Numbered from the stretch's first letter, positions 1 to 13,167 are shown. The stretch: 64,000 nt of DNA from Clavelina lepadiformis (GCF_947623445.1 NC_135240.1:21948001-22012000), one strand, 5' to 3'. Made by a program: numbers and translations. The notes: generated by a model from the letters alone, not told the origin.

Positions 1-74
1 TTAGGTTAGGCTAACAAGAAACTGTGAAAATTAGCTTTGAACGCACGATTTTTTCCTGTGGAATAGTGGCAGCC
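1..74 (-). mobile_element. Truncated copy of a short interspersed inverted-repeat element (family A)
   Basis: Read on the minus strand, this stretch matches the first ~75 bases of the element at 10457-10696 at nearly 90% by eye. Shared blocks include GCCACTATTCCAC, AAAATCGTGCGTTCAAAGCT and CACAGTTT.TTGTTA. The copy ends near 74 with GGCTGCCAC and runs off the left edge of the window, so its other end and target duplication cannot be seen. A third, more diverged copy lies at 29084-29330. Confidence 0.7.
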
Positions 75-766
75 AAAACTACACCGTATATAGGTATTAT
101 CTTGCATTGAACATGGGCTCATTCTTTAATTCAAAATTCGCTATCGTTTATTCATTTAGCACAAGAATTTGAGAGCCCTAAGGCCACACGTTTCGGAGAA
201 GGAACGATTTTGCTAACTACTTTGATAAACTAACTAAACTTACGCTTCCTGTGCTTCACATCCAGCGTGCACGCTTAGGTGTAGCGAAATGTGGAACACT
301 TTGTAACTTGAAAATTAACACGGAGCGTAGTAACAGTCGGTAGCTTCTGTAATTGTAGCACATCAACATCACATCGATTGGTTGTGCGAATAGACATAGT
401 GCAATCCGGAAATAATGCGAATTCAACATGTAATTTCAACTTTGGTTTGGCGACCGTACTAATTAGTAACCTTTCCGCTTTTTAGCACCACAGTTATCAA
501 CATCTAAACCCCTTTAAGCGACTGGAGCTTTGCCGTTTTTCCCACGTTTGTTGATTATTTGTAAGTATACTACTGACCATAGTAAACCGCTAAGCACAAT
601 ACTTTTCGTTACCCGCGGTCAACCGGAAAAGAAATGACACCATGATACAACTTTGACTCCTTGAATAGCCACAGTTGCGAGCAGTTAATGGAATGTTACC
701 TTCGGTGATTTTACAGTATCCAACAAATACTACTATATCTTCTTACTTCTGTATTTTGATTACAGG
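75..766. other. Upstream region of the regucalcin gene, with a splice-acceptor-like site at 766
   Basis: No coding exon is visible. The stretch ends in a pyrimidine-rich tract and TTACAG at 761-766, followed by 37 bases of probable 5' UTR before the ATG at 804. That site could close an intron in the 5' UTR, or be a trans-splice acceptor if this animal uses a spliced leader. No TATA box could be assigned with confidence. Confidence 0.4.
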
Positions 767-803
767 AAGAACTCATAAGCTGTAGGCAACATAATCCACC
801 ATC

Positions 804-2967
804 ATGTCTCCAAAGGTACAATTAGTTCATAAAACAGAATGTGGAATCGGAGAAGGCCCTCACTGGGACGATTTGACCAACACACTTTTGTATGTTGACA
901 TTCCTGCGTCTTTGGTATACCGTTGGGATCCAGTCACAAGTCAACTGAAATCGTGTGTCGTAAAAGGTCTTTTTACCAATATTTTCGGGTCTGTTTGCGT
1001 AGATTGCGAAAGAATGGCGATCGATTAACTGTAGTTTTGTAGATCGTAGTGTCGGGGCAGTGGTGCCACGAAAGAAGGGTGGCCTTGTCGTAGCGGCGGG
1101 TCACAGATTTGCCTTTCTTGACGAGACCACGGGGGAAATGGAAACTATCCAAGAATGCAATAAAGAGTTTCCACACAGTCGTTTTAACGACGGCAAATGC
1201 GATCCTGCTGGAAGGTTTTGGGCCGGTAAGCTGTAGCTCCAACTGTAGCTTTCCTAAGTGATTTGACATTGACTTCGGCATTACTTCAACTATGGATATT
1301 GTTGACAATTTATGTATTATTGTCATATTTTACTTCATAGGAACGATGGGTTTGGAACAGAAACCAGCCCATCCCAGACCAAAAGAAGGTTCCCTCTACT
1401 GCCTGGATAATGATCATTCCGTAAAGAAGACGGTTTCTCCAGTTGACATTTCCAATGGGCTTTCATGGAGCCATGATAAGCGGACTATGTATTACTGTGA
1501 TACCTTAAGAGTAAGAAAGGGGTTTTCTTTTCGCCTGTCAATCCCGTCCTCATGCTCTTTCCAGCAGAGCTCTGATCATTTTTATTGACAATGAAGTTGA
1601 AAGCTCATTATTAATATTATTATTAATCAAACGGTTACTGCATTCTCCTCTCCATGAATTAATTTCAATTTAAGTTGTTATAATACTTATAATCGTTTAT
1701 TAACTCTTTCTTTTTAGTTCACTATCGATGCATACGACTACGATATAACCACGGGCAATATTAGCAACATGCGGGAAGTGTGCCATTTCGATCGGAATAC
1801 TGATGGTTTTCCTGATGGTCATGCGATTGATGTCGATGGAAATTTATGGGTGGCCATGTTTTCAACTAGTTTAATACTAAAATTGGATCCTAGAACGGGT
1901 ATTTTTTAAATCACTATAAAACGTAAAAACTGCTCCTGGTATAACTTAAAATCTTATTTAATATAGAGAATTCACCAAAAAAAATCTTCCCGTGAAGAAA
2001 TTTTTGTATCCTAAGCCTTTCGTTTTTTTTTAATTTGTTTAATTAATTAATTAATTAATTTTTTTAATTTGTTTTATAGTACAAAACGTTCAAATTTTAA
2101 GTTCAAATGTTTAGATTTAGATTAAAACCTGGCTAAGTTAGATAGACAAAATAATGACGCTTTTAGAGAGATAAAGCAAGTAGTACAAATGAAGTAGGCC
2201 AAAAAGTAACCTGGAATAAATGACCAATAAACATTTGTTCAAATCAGAAATTTTGGAGGTCAAAAATGTCGCTGTATATATTTATTAGATACATGAAATT
2301 TTTCTGAAAATTTATATTGACGCTAATTACCTATATAGGCCTATCCTATACAGAGGCTTGCTTTTAGCAAGAATTTCAGCAATAGTGGTTTTAGGTCAAA
2401 AACTGGAAACAATCAAAGTGAGTGACACGGCACTGAAAACAACATCGGTTTGCTTCGGTGGTCCTAACCTCGATGAACTTTACGTGACTTCAGCTCGTAA
2501 CAGTCCCCTGATGGATGGTGAAGACTTGTCGGGAGCTCTGTTTAAGGTGAGCGTTTGGATATTTTCCACGAGTTTAGGAAGCTCGTAAACCAAGCGAGCG
2601 TATTTCTTGAGAAAAGCAAACAACGCGTATAGTTTTCATTAAAAGTTCAATAAAAATTGTGTATGGTGAAAAGGGCTATACTGTCATCTTCCCAGGCAGG
2701 TTTCAATAAAGGACGCGCTATTATGACTTCAATATTTCTAGTAGTAATGCATGCGGAGTTTTCATGTGTCCTATATTGTCCAAATATTCGGTCGGGGGTG
2801 TAGGCCACACTTTTACAATTATATCAAGAAGGATTAAATGTCATCTATTGGCATCTAGTTCCATGTTTTATCAGAATTTACGATGATAGTTAATGGGTCA
2901 TTTTTCATTTGCGCAGATAACCGAGTTGGGCACCAAAGGATACCCAGCAAATGTCTACGAAGGATGA
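804..2967 (+). CDS. RGN: Regucalcin / SMP-30 gluconolactonase, six exons, 299 aa
   Basis: Cytosolic six-bladed beta-propeller protein. The family binds Ca2+ and related divalent metals and hydrolyses sugar lactones such as gluconolactone. Exons: 804-966, 1043-1225, 1341-1510, 1718-1898, 2395-2546, 2917-2967. All junctions are GT-AG and the frame stays open, giving 299 residues, the same length as vertebrate regucalcin. Metal ligands are in place: Glu17 in GEGP, Asn103 in RFNDGK, Asn154 in DISNGL, and Asp205 in FPDGH (Asp204 in the human protein). The C-terminal signature CFGGPNLDELYVTSAR is also present. Intron 1 is only 76 bases; an earlier acceptor near 1000 would lead straight to a stop, so the one at 1042 must be used. 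The sequence ends ITELGTKGYPANVYEG. The protein looks complete and functional. Confidence 0.95.
2034..2060. repeat. (TTAA)n simple repeat in regucalcin intron 4
   Basis: Continuous AATT/TTAA tandem units flanked by T runs. A simple repeat with no sign of a larger element. Confidence 0.8.
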
Positions 2968-2972
2968 AGTGC

Positions 2973-3296
2973 AATAAATTTAGACTGTTCTCAATTTTTA
3001 TGCAAATAGCTCATTTTTAATTAAGTACTGCACTTGAGGAAAACTGCATGGTTAAGTTGTTGAAGTGTGCTGGAAGCAGCGAGATTAAGGACATCTCTAA
3101 ATTAGCCTATGTAAAGCAGTTCCTGCAATGTCAAGTGAATTTGGGTAAATTAATCTTGTGAAAATGACGATCGTTTTTTTTTTTAAACTATAGAATCGAT
3201 GTTGTATGTGCCATAATGAAAATAATCGTATGCGTAGGCTACTTATAATGATTTGGCTACTCTGCCAATAATAGTCATTGGTGTTATTAAAATAAA
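2973..3296 (+). terminator. Candidate poly(A) signals of the regucalcin gene
   Basis: AATAAA occurs at 2973-2978, six bases after the stop codon, and again at 3291-3296. The first would leave an unusually short 3' UTR, so the second is the more likely signal. Transcript ends would decide. Confidence 0.4.
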
Positions 3297-6200
3297 TACT
3301 ATAATTTTTTCAATCTAACAAGCTCCTAATTGATGTCAAAAGTGGGTAAACACTGGAAAACTAAGGTTGCAACCAGTTCAGCTCGGAATTAGATCGCACC
3401 CTTACGTATGGGCTAATTGTAATCCAAATCGTGAAGGCTATAACCTAGCATAAACAGTCGCACTGTAAGATAGATTATAACTTAAAAAGCAGTTTTCTAC
3501 AGCAGGAACAGATAAGCCTGGACAACTTCACCACAAAAGTGCTGAGCAGCGGAAAGATGAAACTCTAAAATTACTAAATTTTTGAAACAAAAAACATGAA
3601 TTACTCTTGGGCTTAGAAAAGAACCTGTCAAAAATTTATCATTGGAGATCTATAAAAATATTAAAGTTTTACGCCAAAGCTTCAAAACCTTGTTTGGCCG
3701 ATAATAAGCCGATATGAAGAGTAGCCTATTATTTTTGGCATGGGAATTACAGCATACCTTAGCAGATACTAGTGTGTTAAAAGGTTGCTAGATGGTAGAC
3801 CTAACTAAAAATGTTTTGATAATAATTGGTGATATTTTACATCTTGTTTCACACTTTTCGCCTTGACTTATCGAGAGAAAGTAGCCTATAGGCTACATCG
3901 GTTTGAAATGTACTTAATTTTTCGACATTTCATAAAGTTATTGCTTGTAAAGAATGCTTATTTGCATGTGCAACGTTGCAGGAAAACCAATAGCGCAAAG
4001 AGAAGCATTACGGTATAGGCTATATATTTTTGAACTGTTTCTGATCCACAACTGAGGCTGACTCAAATTCATTTTATTCTCAAATAAAGATGTGCTGAAG
4101 CACAAGCATAATTTGACGTGGTGACATCTTAAAAGAGCGTCTATGGGCCTCCTTGCCTAAAAAAGCGATTGATCTGGAATGCAAACTGTGAGAAATAAAA
4201 AACTCGAAAAAAAGAGTCGAGTCGAGTTGATTCAAACTGTGACTCGAGTCAAATCAAGCCAATATTTCTGTGACGTTAGGGGTCGCTAAAAATCCCACAC
4301 CGTACATAGAAATGACGGACGCCAAAGTGATTTTTATTATTTGTGCGTTTTTTATCGGCCATTGTAACTGAAGGTCGAGTGACCACAAGATCACTCACTG
4401 ACCATACTGTTTTTCTGGCTGACGTGTCCAGCATGGCATGTGACATAAAAGTTTTCGTGGTATCTGCGCGCCTGTAATTTTGCCTTGCATTTCAAGTAAA
4501 GTTTAAAATAATTAACTAGCAGTAAATACGAACTGAATTACTTTAACTACTCGCGCTGCAGATAACACGCATTTCACAAGGCATGCTTCGCTGACCATGT
4601 ATCTGCACTTCATATGGAACAAGTCCAGTGCGTAGGATACAAAACCGCTGTAAAATATGAACTTGACAACATATTTCCAATATTTTTTCTTTGTCGTGTA
4701 AAGGAATTCAAATGCTATTAATCTGAGTAAAGGTGTTACAATCTGTTGCCAAAAACGCTTGCAATTTGAAAAAGAATACAATGGATCGAAAATTTCCATT
4801 GTTAAGCATATATGCGATTGAAAACATCTTGCCAGTCAGCGAGTAACTCGAAAAGGGCCTATGCCTAGCCCTATGCCTATGTCAATCCTTTCAATTTGTT
4901 CATTTGAAAGTGGATAAATAGCAAGGTTTACAAGTGCCTAACTAAGCTGCAGCCTTTCCCTTTATAAAACTCACAAGTCGCCATTGACAGTTTTAATAAT
5001 GGGAAATGGGGCATACAACATAAAAAATCAAAAAGTCAAAGAAAAAACGTGTGACAATCGGAACTTGCACCAAAGCTAGCTTGGTAACCGGGCCTTAAGT
5101 GATGAAGAAACAACGCCGGGTTTGAGTCGCGCAAAGACTTTCCTAAGTCCGAGGATAAAGAATATTATCACTGGTCTACACAATTTTTGAAACAAAGAAG
5201 AGAACAATGAGGGGATGAATCGTTAGTGGGTTGAATCGTCCTAGAACCGACTTCTACATGCAGTGCTAGCCGAAAAGATTATCCCGGATTCGTGGCGAGG
5301 TTCTCTCTACCTCTCTTGCGGCCATAGGCAATGCCCGCTAAGCGTCTTCCAAGTCGCCTCTCAGTAGCCTAAACACCTTGCGCTTTCAGGAGCGTATCCA
5401 GAGCATGCCTCGCAAAGTTCATATCCGTTGGTCGCCTTCGCTCCAAAGTAAAGCAATTGTAGTTAGTAAGTGCATGCATCAGGCTGTTGCACATATCTGC
5501 ATTCTCCAAACAGCTACACATACTGTATTTGAACAAATCTACACATGGATGCATAGAACGGAAAAGCGTTTTACTTAGTCGTTCAGAAAGCGAAAAAAGG
5601 GTCTCTTCTTCCGAATTGTGAAAACAAAAACTCCACCGTGATGGCGAGCTACCAGTTCAAAATCATTCAAGCGTAGTCATTTCTCTTTCGCCTTCTAAAT
5701 GGTGGGTACAAAAGCGGATAGAAAAAGTAAACTATGTGGTAATACGTAAGAAGTTCTATCTACGAAGCTAATGCTCATAGGATACAGTAGCTTCTCATAG
5801 CTGGTGCACCATATAAAATAAAAGAACTCAATCTGGTTTGGTTTGGGTACTCGTAACCAAAGCCAATCCCAAATACCCATGAAGGCTCAGCGTATACGCT
5901 GAAGTACTAGGCCTGTAGTAACCACTGACGCTAAAGACTGCTGAGGGCAACCGAGCCACTTCCTAAAATACGAAGATGATATAAACTAATACGCGGAAAT
6001 CAGCTGAATACTGTATTGTTGACTTTTATGTAAACGTACGCTGGTGAAATTGGGAAATCTTATGAAACAGTAGTTTATAGGCTAGGCCTAATTGGATAAC
6101 ATTAGGTGTTTTGTTAACAGTCGGAAGAATGTAACTGAAAACTAAGTCGAGCGACCATGCAAAGTTAGTTCTGAATGAAGAGGTAGCCTATAGTTGTCAG

Positions 6201-6800
6201 AAATTCATATCGGTACAGGTAACGAAAATCAGTCTCTAATGGAGAAGTGCACAACCAAATAACGTCACAATTTGAGTAGCTGCGGTCTATAGACCATAGT
6301 ATACAAATGTGTCCCATCGACTATAGTAAAAAATAATGAGTCTAGTTTATTGGCTATTCGCTATAAGCTAAAATAACGTCAACTTTCCTTGCAATGAAGG
6401 TCTTGTTTTCTCAAATGCCATTGTATTTCGAAAGAAAAAAGTTTGTGATTTAGCGATTACGTCATGTTACAAGCAAGATTCAGCAACTTATAAACAAAGT
6501 TTTACAGTTGAATCTACAAGTAAATGACTTTATAATAAGGTTAGCACCATTCTTTTCACACCTCACAGTTGATGGAACAAAATCAACCACTTATTGTGAC
6601 ATGGGAGTGCAAAAGTGAAGGAATCCTGTCGACCCAAATAACCTAATGCTAAGCTCCTGTCTACCGGTGTATACTAACCAACCTAATTTATCGGTGTCAT
6701 AACTCATAAGAGTCATAAGCTATGCACTAGACAGAGGTTATTGGTGTTTGTTATTTAGCCTGCCAACTTTTCATGAAATAATTTAGATTATATTTTTCAG
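3297..6800. other. Intergenic region between regucalcin and STARD10
   Basis: No coding exon recognised on either strand. It contains a perfect 16-bp palindrome GTAGCCTATAGGCTAC at 3881-3896 and several related words (TATAGGCTA, TAGGCCTA, GTAGCCTA). A short stretch rich in GAGTC/GACTC words lies at about 4205-4255. It ends in TATATTTTTCAG at 6789-6800, a good acceptor-like site 110 bases before the STARD10 ATG. Open frames here are short and show no protein family. Confidence 0.5.
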
Positions 6801-6910
6801 TATTCAAGTTAATTTATGTTTATACTGTTATAGGCCAGTGACAGTGATTGTAACTGAGCTCTTACATTATTTTGTTATTGGTTAAATTTTGTAATTATCC
6901 TGCTTTCAAC

Positions 6911-9900
6911 ATGAACGACCCGGATACTGTACTTCCTGCTGATGACAACAATTTCCAAGATTTTAAAAAAATGTGTGAAAGCGTGGATGGTTGGTCTGAA
7001 TGCTACAATAAAAAAAATGTCTGTGTATCCACAAGTCTTCAGTCTAATTCAAACTTGAAATTATTGAAGGTAGGCTTGGCTATAATTTTGATAACTCAAA
7101 TTGCAAATTATTCTTTTCACTTAGATCAGTGGTTCTCAAACTGTGGTACGCGTACCACTAGCGGTACGCGAGAGCTTTTTAAGTGGTACCACGTACCGCT
7201 GAACATGATTTTTGATGTGCTGTGAATAATGTGTTGCCCCGGATAGACAAGCTTGTGCAGAAGAAACAGTTGCATCTATCAAATTAAATTGTGTTTTCTT
7301 GCTATTCATTGGTGTTACGGTATAGTAATAACGGTAATAACTAATAAATACCGGTACATTTGAGTAAAATAAGTCATTCAGGAGCCAGGTGGTACGCAGT
7401 GTAGCAAAAAAAAACGAATGAGTGGTACGCGATCGCAAAAAGTTTGAGAAACACTGACTTAGATGATAAAACAGTATCTTCATTGCAATTTGTATATGCA
7501 ATGTTTTTTGCATTAACTAAGACGACTCTATCATGATTTTATTATTAAAGGGTTAAAGGCATAACCAAATTTATGTAATTTTGTTGTATTTACTAGAAAA
7601 GTATTATTTTGAAAAAGTGGACAATTTTGGAAAGTTGTTAATGCTCTTGTGATGTCATCATAATTACCCACGTCATCACAATTATCATTTCACAGGCTGT
7701 AACTTCATTTAATGACTGTTCAGCCGCCACAATCTTTGATGTTGTACATGACACCGAATACCGGAGAAAATGGGACCATGATATGATTGATATGAAAGAA
7801 GTATGCAAACTCTGTGTTAATAACACTGTTTCTTACTATGCAGGTATCTGAGTGATGTGTTTAACTTTGTTTTTCTTTTTATGTTTTTTGTTTCATAATT
7901 TGTGAAATGTATAATAATTTATGACCGTATCCCGGTGCTGAGTAAAGGTATGATAGATGAGCATGTTTTTTTTTGAGTAAATCCAATAAAAGACTTATTC
8001 ATGTTAGTGTATTAATTTGACTTGACTTGTCTAGCTTTTGTGTCTTGTCTAGTGGTTGTGGTGATTGATAAATTGATCCTTCTCATTAAAAATCCCCTAG
8101 CTGATTGATTTTTACAGTTTTAATAGTTTTTTTCCGCGTAATGCAACTTTAATGATTTGTAAGCTTCAGGCCAGATTTGTAAGTCAAACATAAATAATTA
8201 ATGCATGTCGGTTACTGATTGCACTTGGCATGAATGGGGATGATTAATCTAACTTACAGTGAATATATCATAAAATTTGCTTTTTTTAGCAAAATGTCCA
8301 CCCCCTGTTAAGCCGAGGGATGTTGTATTTCTCAGTTCATGGATTGCTTATCCAAACATGAGAGACCCAAAAGAATATTTAATGATAAACCGCTCTGTTT
8401 CGCATGTAGTGAGTTTATGAGTTTGTATTTATTTATTTGATGGTTGTATTCTATTACTTGATGAAAGTGTGAACGTAATTTGGTTTGGCCATTGAAGCAT
8501 AGCACTTTATCTTATCTTGGAGTCAACTGAGGCTTTGATTTGAGTGAATTATAATTTTTAACTTGTAATGTAGGATTTTTCTCCACGGAACAGCATGGTA
8601 CGAGCAATATCCATAGTTACAGGTTATCTCATTCGACCAACTGGGCCAAATTCATGCGAGTTTACCTATTTAACACATTTTGATCCAAGAGGTAAAGTAC
8701 CAATATTTTGACTAATGAATGGTTTTAATTTTGTTTAATGTACATTTGAACGTAGTTATCAATGATTCTTCTTAGACATGTAAACCCAAAGTTGTGACTT
8801 TAAAATCTATATACACACACTGTATGTCGTGCAAGCCAAAAAACCTTTTCATTATAATCTATTATATCATGGTATGTGTGTACATTTTTATTTAAGTACA
8901 CTTTGAGTGAGTTTTAGTCAATAACATAGATCCTTTGCTATTGGTGGTAAAGCAGTTCAGAAAATAGTATCTAAATCTTGTAAATTTGCTTAAGTATTAA
9001 TTAACAGTTAACAGAAAGTGTGGCATCGCAGTCCTAATAATATAAAAATTTTTTATCAATCTGTGTTGTGCTGTTGTTACATTATCATACTAACAAACTA
9101 TGATTATATTGATTAATGTGCACTTTTGCTTGATGTGTTGTTGTGGAAAGAAGTCCCTATCAGCCTGTCAAAATTGTGACTGCTTTGCCCTGGTCAGCAG
9201 AACTATACCAACTGTGTTATAACCATGTTGCTAGGCTAATAAGACGAGAGTGACAGTTGGGAGCATGACAAATTGTAGGAAGTCCTTTGTAATTTTAAAT
9301 AGACACTTGCTGAACAATGCTCGTGATTGTGTTTACTTGGACTTCCTGAAGAGTTTCTGGTTACAGTTTTTTAAGTGATGGTTGTCAACATCTTGCCTTA
9401 AAGCTGAAAATCATTATTATCAATGTCATATTCCCATGCCCATTTTCAAGGACATGTTAATGTCAATATTAGTTGTGTGTGTGGTGTAAGTTATGATGTG
9501 AGTTCATTTTTGGTGCCTAGGCGCTTTTTAATGCGAATACTACAAGTTTTACTTCTAATGAAAGTGATCTTTTAACCACCTAATTTTGTAATTCTTGATA
9601 GTTTGCCTGAAATTATATACATTATTAATAGTGTAACCACATCTAGAGAGACATTTATGTGCTACCTAGGTAATTTCTTGATTGTTTCTGGATATATGTG
9701 ACATTGAATTCTGTTGTGTGACAGGTTCACTTCCTAAGTGGGTTGTCAACAAGGTTGCACAGTTCTTCACCCCAAAGGTAAGGTGATGAAGTAACCCGAC
9801 GATAATTAGTACTTTACATTAAGCTGTTATTGTAGTTTACCTTTAATTCACTTTAAAATGGGTGAATAATGACCAATACCATGACTACGTTCGTAGAGTG

Positions 9901-12900
9901 GTCATTTTTACTTTGTCCACTGACGCATGATTTTTTCGTTGATTACTACTTCGTATTCTTTAGGTCCAGGCTATTATTATAATATTAAGATGGCTTTGAA
10001 AAGCTACCTTCTGCTCTACGTCACACGGTTATGTACACAAAGCACACCTACAGTTGGTCGTAAGGCAAATAACTTAGCCGAAAGCATACTCCTTACAGTA
10101 AAAAGACAATAAACTATGGATATTATTCACGCGTGCGTGTCTTTGTTCGTCTACATTCCCCAGCAATTTTTGAAACTTCATTCACAAAGCATTCCTTCTT
10201 TGATCGAGCTATGCTTTGTAGTTATGACATATTTTCACCGATTTGTAGTGACACGGATAATATAATTTTTAACAGTTTTATTCGACAGCAGGCGAAATAG
10301 ATGTATGTCGGGGTATAAATAACAAACGTCTACTTCAACACAACAACGCTATTAGCAACGAGCGTGGCATGTTGGCAATTATTTCACTATCCAAGTTGCG
10401 AGATATCCTCCGTCATGGCGCAGAGAACCTTTTCGAATTCATTACGTTTTATGCAAGGTTGCCACTATTCCACCAGGAAAAATCGTGCGTTCAAAGCTGT
10501 GCTTCACAGTTTTTTGTTAACCTAACGTTAATGTTATTACATAGTAACCTAAACCCAACCTAAATCTAACTTCTAATCTAAATATAATTCTACTTAAAAC
10601 CTCAATAACTAAAATCAAGTTTATGCGTTCCAATTCTCCTTACAGCGTATCTTTAACTATGGGCTGTGTGACCTACTTTCGGTGAAATAGTCACTCTATG
10701 CAAACTATTCCTACATACTTTTTGAATGTCAAAGTGCCGCATACATTGAAATTTTTCGTTATCCATGAGTTGTGATATGACTTTAAATAATCGCACGTAC
10801 CAAGTTACTTAGCACGGTGTTCATTTGTTGGCCTAGGTGTACAATGTCAATGCTCATTTATTTATTGTAAGAAAGTGAGAAACCCTTTATTAGTATCAAA
10901 AAATCTCTTCCCGGAACCCAAGAAAATTTATTTAGTATCAGGCCAACTGAAATTTAGACAACTTTTGGTAACTGTTATGGTGCTTTTAAATGTGGCTAGC
11001 ATGAAATTGCTTGACATAATTCAAAATTTTGAAGTTAGCTTCAATTTATTTTATTCTCTTAACTGAAACAGACTGCATCGGCATTAAGTGAACTTCGATT
11101 TAAAAGAAACACCGTGTTTTGATAAGTTAGGAAACTTGTACAGTATTAATTTGTGCTTAAATTGCGGAAGTTATAAAGACTGAATTACAACAAGCTCCGG
11201 CTCACTGCTTATAAAAAAATGAGTGGAAATTATATTTCTAGCGTGGTGATATGTGAATAGATTTAACGCAGCGATCCTAACTTCTTGGGTCGCTCTCACG
11301 TGCTTTTCGGTTCACCGTTGACAAACGTGTCGTAAGGAAGTCAGCGATGCTTGACTGTTGGTTAACCAAACAAGCCCGAAGTAAATTAAATATAGATGGG
11401 AGCGTACTTCCACGTTGAACCGACCATTTCTTCTGTCATCTGTTCTTGCGTAACGTGAAATAATTTCTTACGAAATTGGCAATATCGTTGTGACTTAATA
11501 TTCTACGTTTGTTCTTTTTGCTCGTCTTTTAATGTATTGGTAGCATGATATGGCGCTACGTCACATGTGCCCTGTAAAATATTTATGACTTCGTTTTAAG
11601 CATTATCATCTATCGGTTCGTGCATTGTATTGTCGTATGTTCTGAGGACGAATAGTAGTTGACATGACAAGGTCGACTGAATCGATGTATTCTCATGCGT
11701 TAGGGCGCAATAGCCACTTTTGAAGAGATGGAAATTGATTGCTATAATTTTTGTTGAAAAAATTCTATTGTTATCAGTGGTAATGGTGAAATCGATCATA
11801 TTATGCGCCAAACGTCAGCACTTTGGTTGTATGGACAAAATAAAATGTCTGTGAATGAGACCAAGGGAAATTGCTATTGATTAATCAATGGCCAAAATTG
11901 AGAAATTTTCCGCACATCTTTAAATTAGTGAGTAGCTTTTAAATCATCTTCCTATGCGGCATGCATTGAAGATAAACACATAATTGAAATTTTGTTGCGG
12001 TTGGCGATTCCCACACAAATAATATCGACTGGTCACACGTTGAACTCTAGTTTAGGTCAACTGTCGACAACAATCACTTCAGGCGTTAAAAAATCCATAA
12101 ATGAACGTGTGCGGATAATTGAAACTTCGAATACCAGCGAACCATCTTGTTCGCTGGTATTCTTATACTTCAGAGCATTCCTTTCTCATCTTGATAATCG
12201 ACATTTCATTAAACATTTCCGGCAACCGTTTTTTAAATGGTGTTGCAGAGTTACGATCTGTAAAATAACAATGGTTACAAGTTGCTTACGGCCAACTCAA
12301 TGCTAACATTACCACACATTACGGTATAGTTATCGCGTTTGGTTGAGAAAATAAGTTGCTTATGTAATGCACTATAACAAACCACTTTTTAACACGTATA
12401 ACGTATCATTTTATCCAGGTCATTCATCGCATACACAAAGCAGCTAGGAAATACGAGGTTTGGAAAAGGAAGCACAATGCAAGCTATAAACCTTGGCTTT
12501 GGCCGGAGCAGTGTCGTCTTCCTCTATGCAAGCCAGGCCAGTTGTCTGCGAGGTGAGTTCCTTTCGTCCGCCAAGAACTTGCTGTTTTATTATTTTTTCG
12601 ATGGGCCAACTCATATCTTGACTGAACAGAATGATAGCGTTGTATCACTATGTGCTTGCTCTTTCTGTGTGAATTCTTGCTTTTCATTCTTCCAGTGATT
12701 ATCGTAAGTATCAGTTAATTCGAAACAGTTTTTCCGCACGTACATGTATAGATGCGGTTGGTTTGCTGTCAACATGTCTCTACGTTATGCATATTCATTT
12801 TATTGATATGGTTGTTAAATGCGCAAAAAAGAACGTGTTTTAAACGGGGTTGAATCATAATTAAGTTTCACTGCAACATGTCAACCACTTATGTCCAACA

Positions 12901-13045
12901 TTAAAGCAAACCATTACCGTCAAATGACAGTTATTTTCATGCCCGCAGGTTTGACGAAGTTGAGATCATTGACGAAACAGGACTGAAGGACGAAAATGGA
13001 ACTAATGGCGACGACCCTGCTGACGTCAGTGATGACGAAATCTGA
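6911..13045 (+). CDS. STARD10: STARD10-like START-domain lipid-transfer protein, seven exons, 275 aa
   Basis: Member of the PCTP/STARD10 group, soluble proteins that carry phosphatidylcholine and phosphatidylethanolamine between membranes in a START pocket. Exons: 6911-7069, 7696-7843, 8290-8408, 8574-8691, 9725-9777, 12419-12552, 12949-13045, all GT-AG and in frame. The product has 275 residues. Diagnostic stretches include FDVVHDTEYRRKWD, KCPPPVKPRDVVFLSSW, RAISIVTGYLIRPTGP, SLPKWVVNKVAQFFTPK and WKRKHNASYKPWLWPEQ, which follow human STARD10 closely and in order. The START domain fills about residues 15-215. The C-terminus is acidic and ends DVSDDEI; human STARD10 also has an acidic tail with a CK2-phosphorylated serine, so Ser in SDDE is a candidate equivalent (inference). 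The start ATG at 6911 is preferred because the open frame upstream has no ATG. Intron 1 carries a hAT-like element and intron 5 a family A element. Confidence 0.93.
7119..7464. mobile_element. hAT-like non-autonomous element, 330 bp, with perfect 8-bp target duplication (STARD10 intron 1)
   Basis: The element itself is 7127-7456. The left end CAGTGGTTCTCAAACT and right end AGTTTGAGAAACACTG are inverted repeats with one mismatch in 16. They are flanked by identical 8-bp copies ACTTAGAT at 7119-7126 and 7457-7464. CAGTGGTTCTCAAACT-type termini with 8-bp duplications are typical of hAT (Charlie-like) elements. Several GGTACGCG/GTGGTACG subterminal repeats lie inside both ends. No transposase is encoded; the open frame across it is a by-product. 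Confidence 0.92.
10450..10703. mobile_element. Family A short inverted-repeat element, 240 bp, with 7-bp target duplication (STARD10 intron 5)
   Basis: Element 10457-10696. The left end GGTTGCCACTATTCCACC and the inverse of the right end GAGTGACTATTTCACC are imperfect inverted repeats. TATGCAA flanks both sides (10450-10456 and 10697-10703). The centre holds several CCTAAxC words. Related copies: 1-74 (other strand, truncated) and 29084-29330. It has no coding capacity, so it is non-autonomous. The superfamily is not certain; a 7-8-bp duplication would suit hAT. Confidence 0.8.
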
Positions 13046-13167
13046 GAGGTGATTTCATAGGAAAATATGGTGGTGGCCTCTTCGTCAACAGCAACACCAT
13101 ACATAGCAATCCACCTTCGAATGAGTATCGCAATATGTTAAGTCAGTGCCTTATGTTTTGGCATTCT

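Noticed and set aside
7136..7513. 125-codon open frame on the minus strand
   Set aside because: It spans the hAT-like element including both inverted ends and starts without an ATG; it is a by-product of the repeat.
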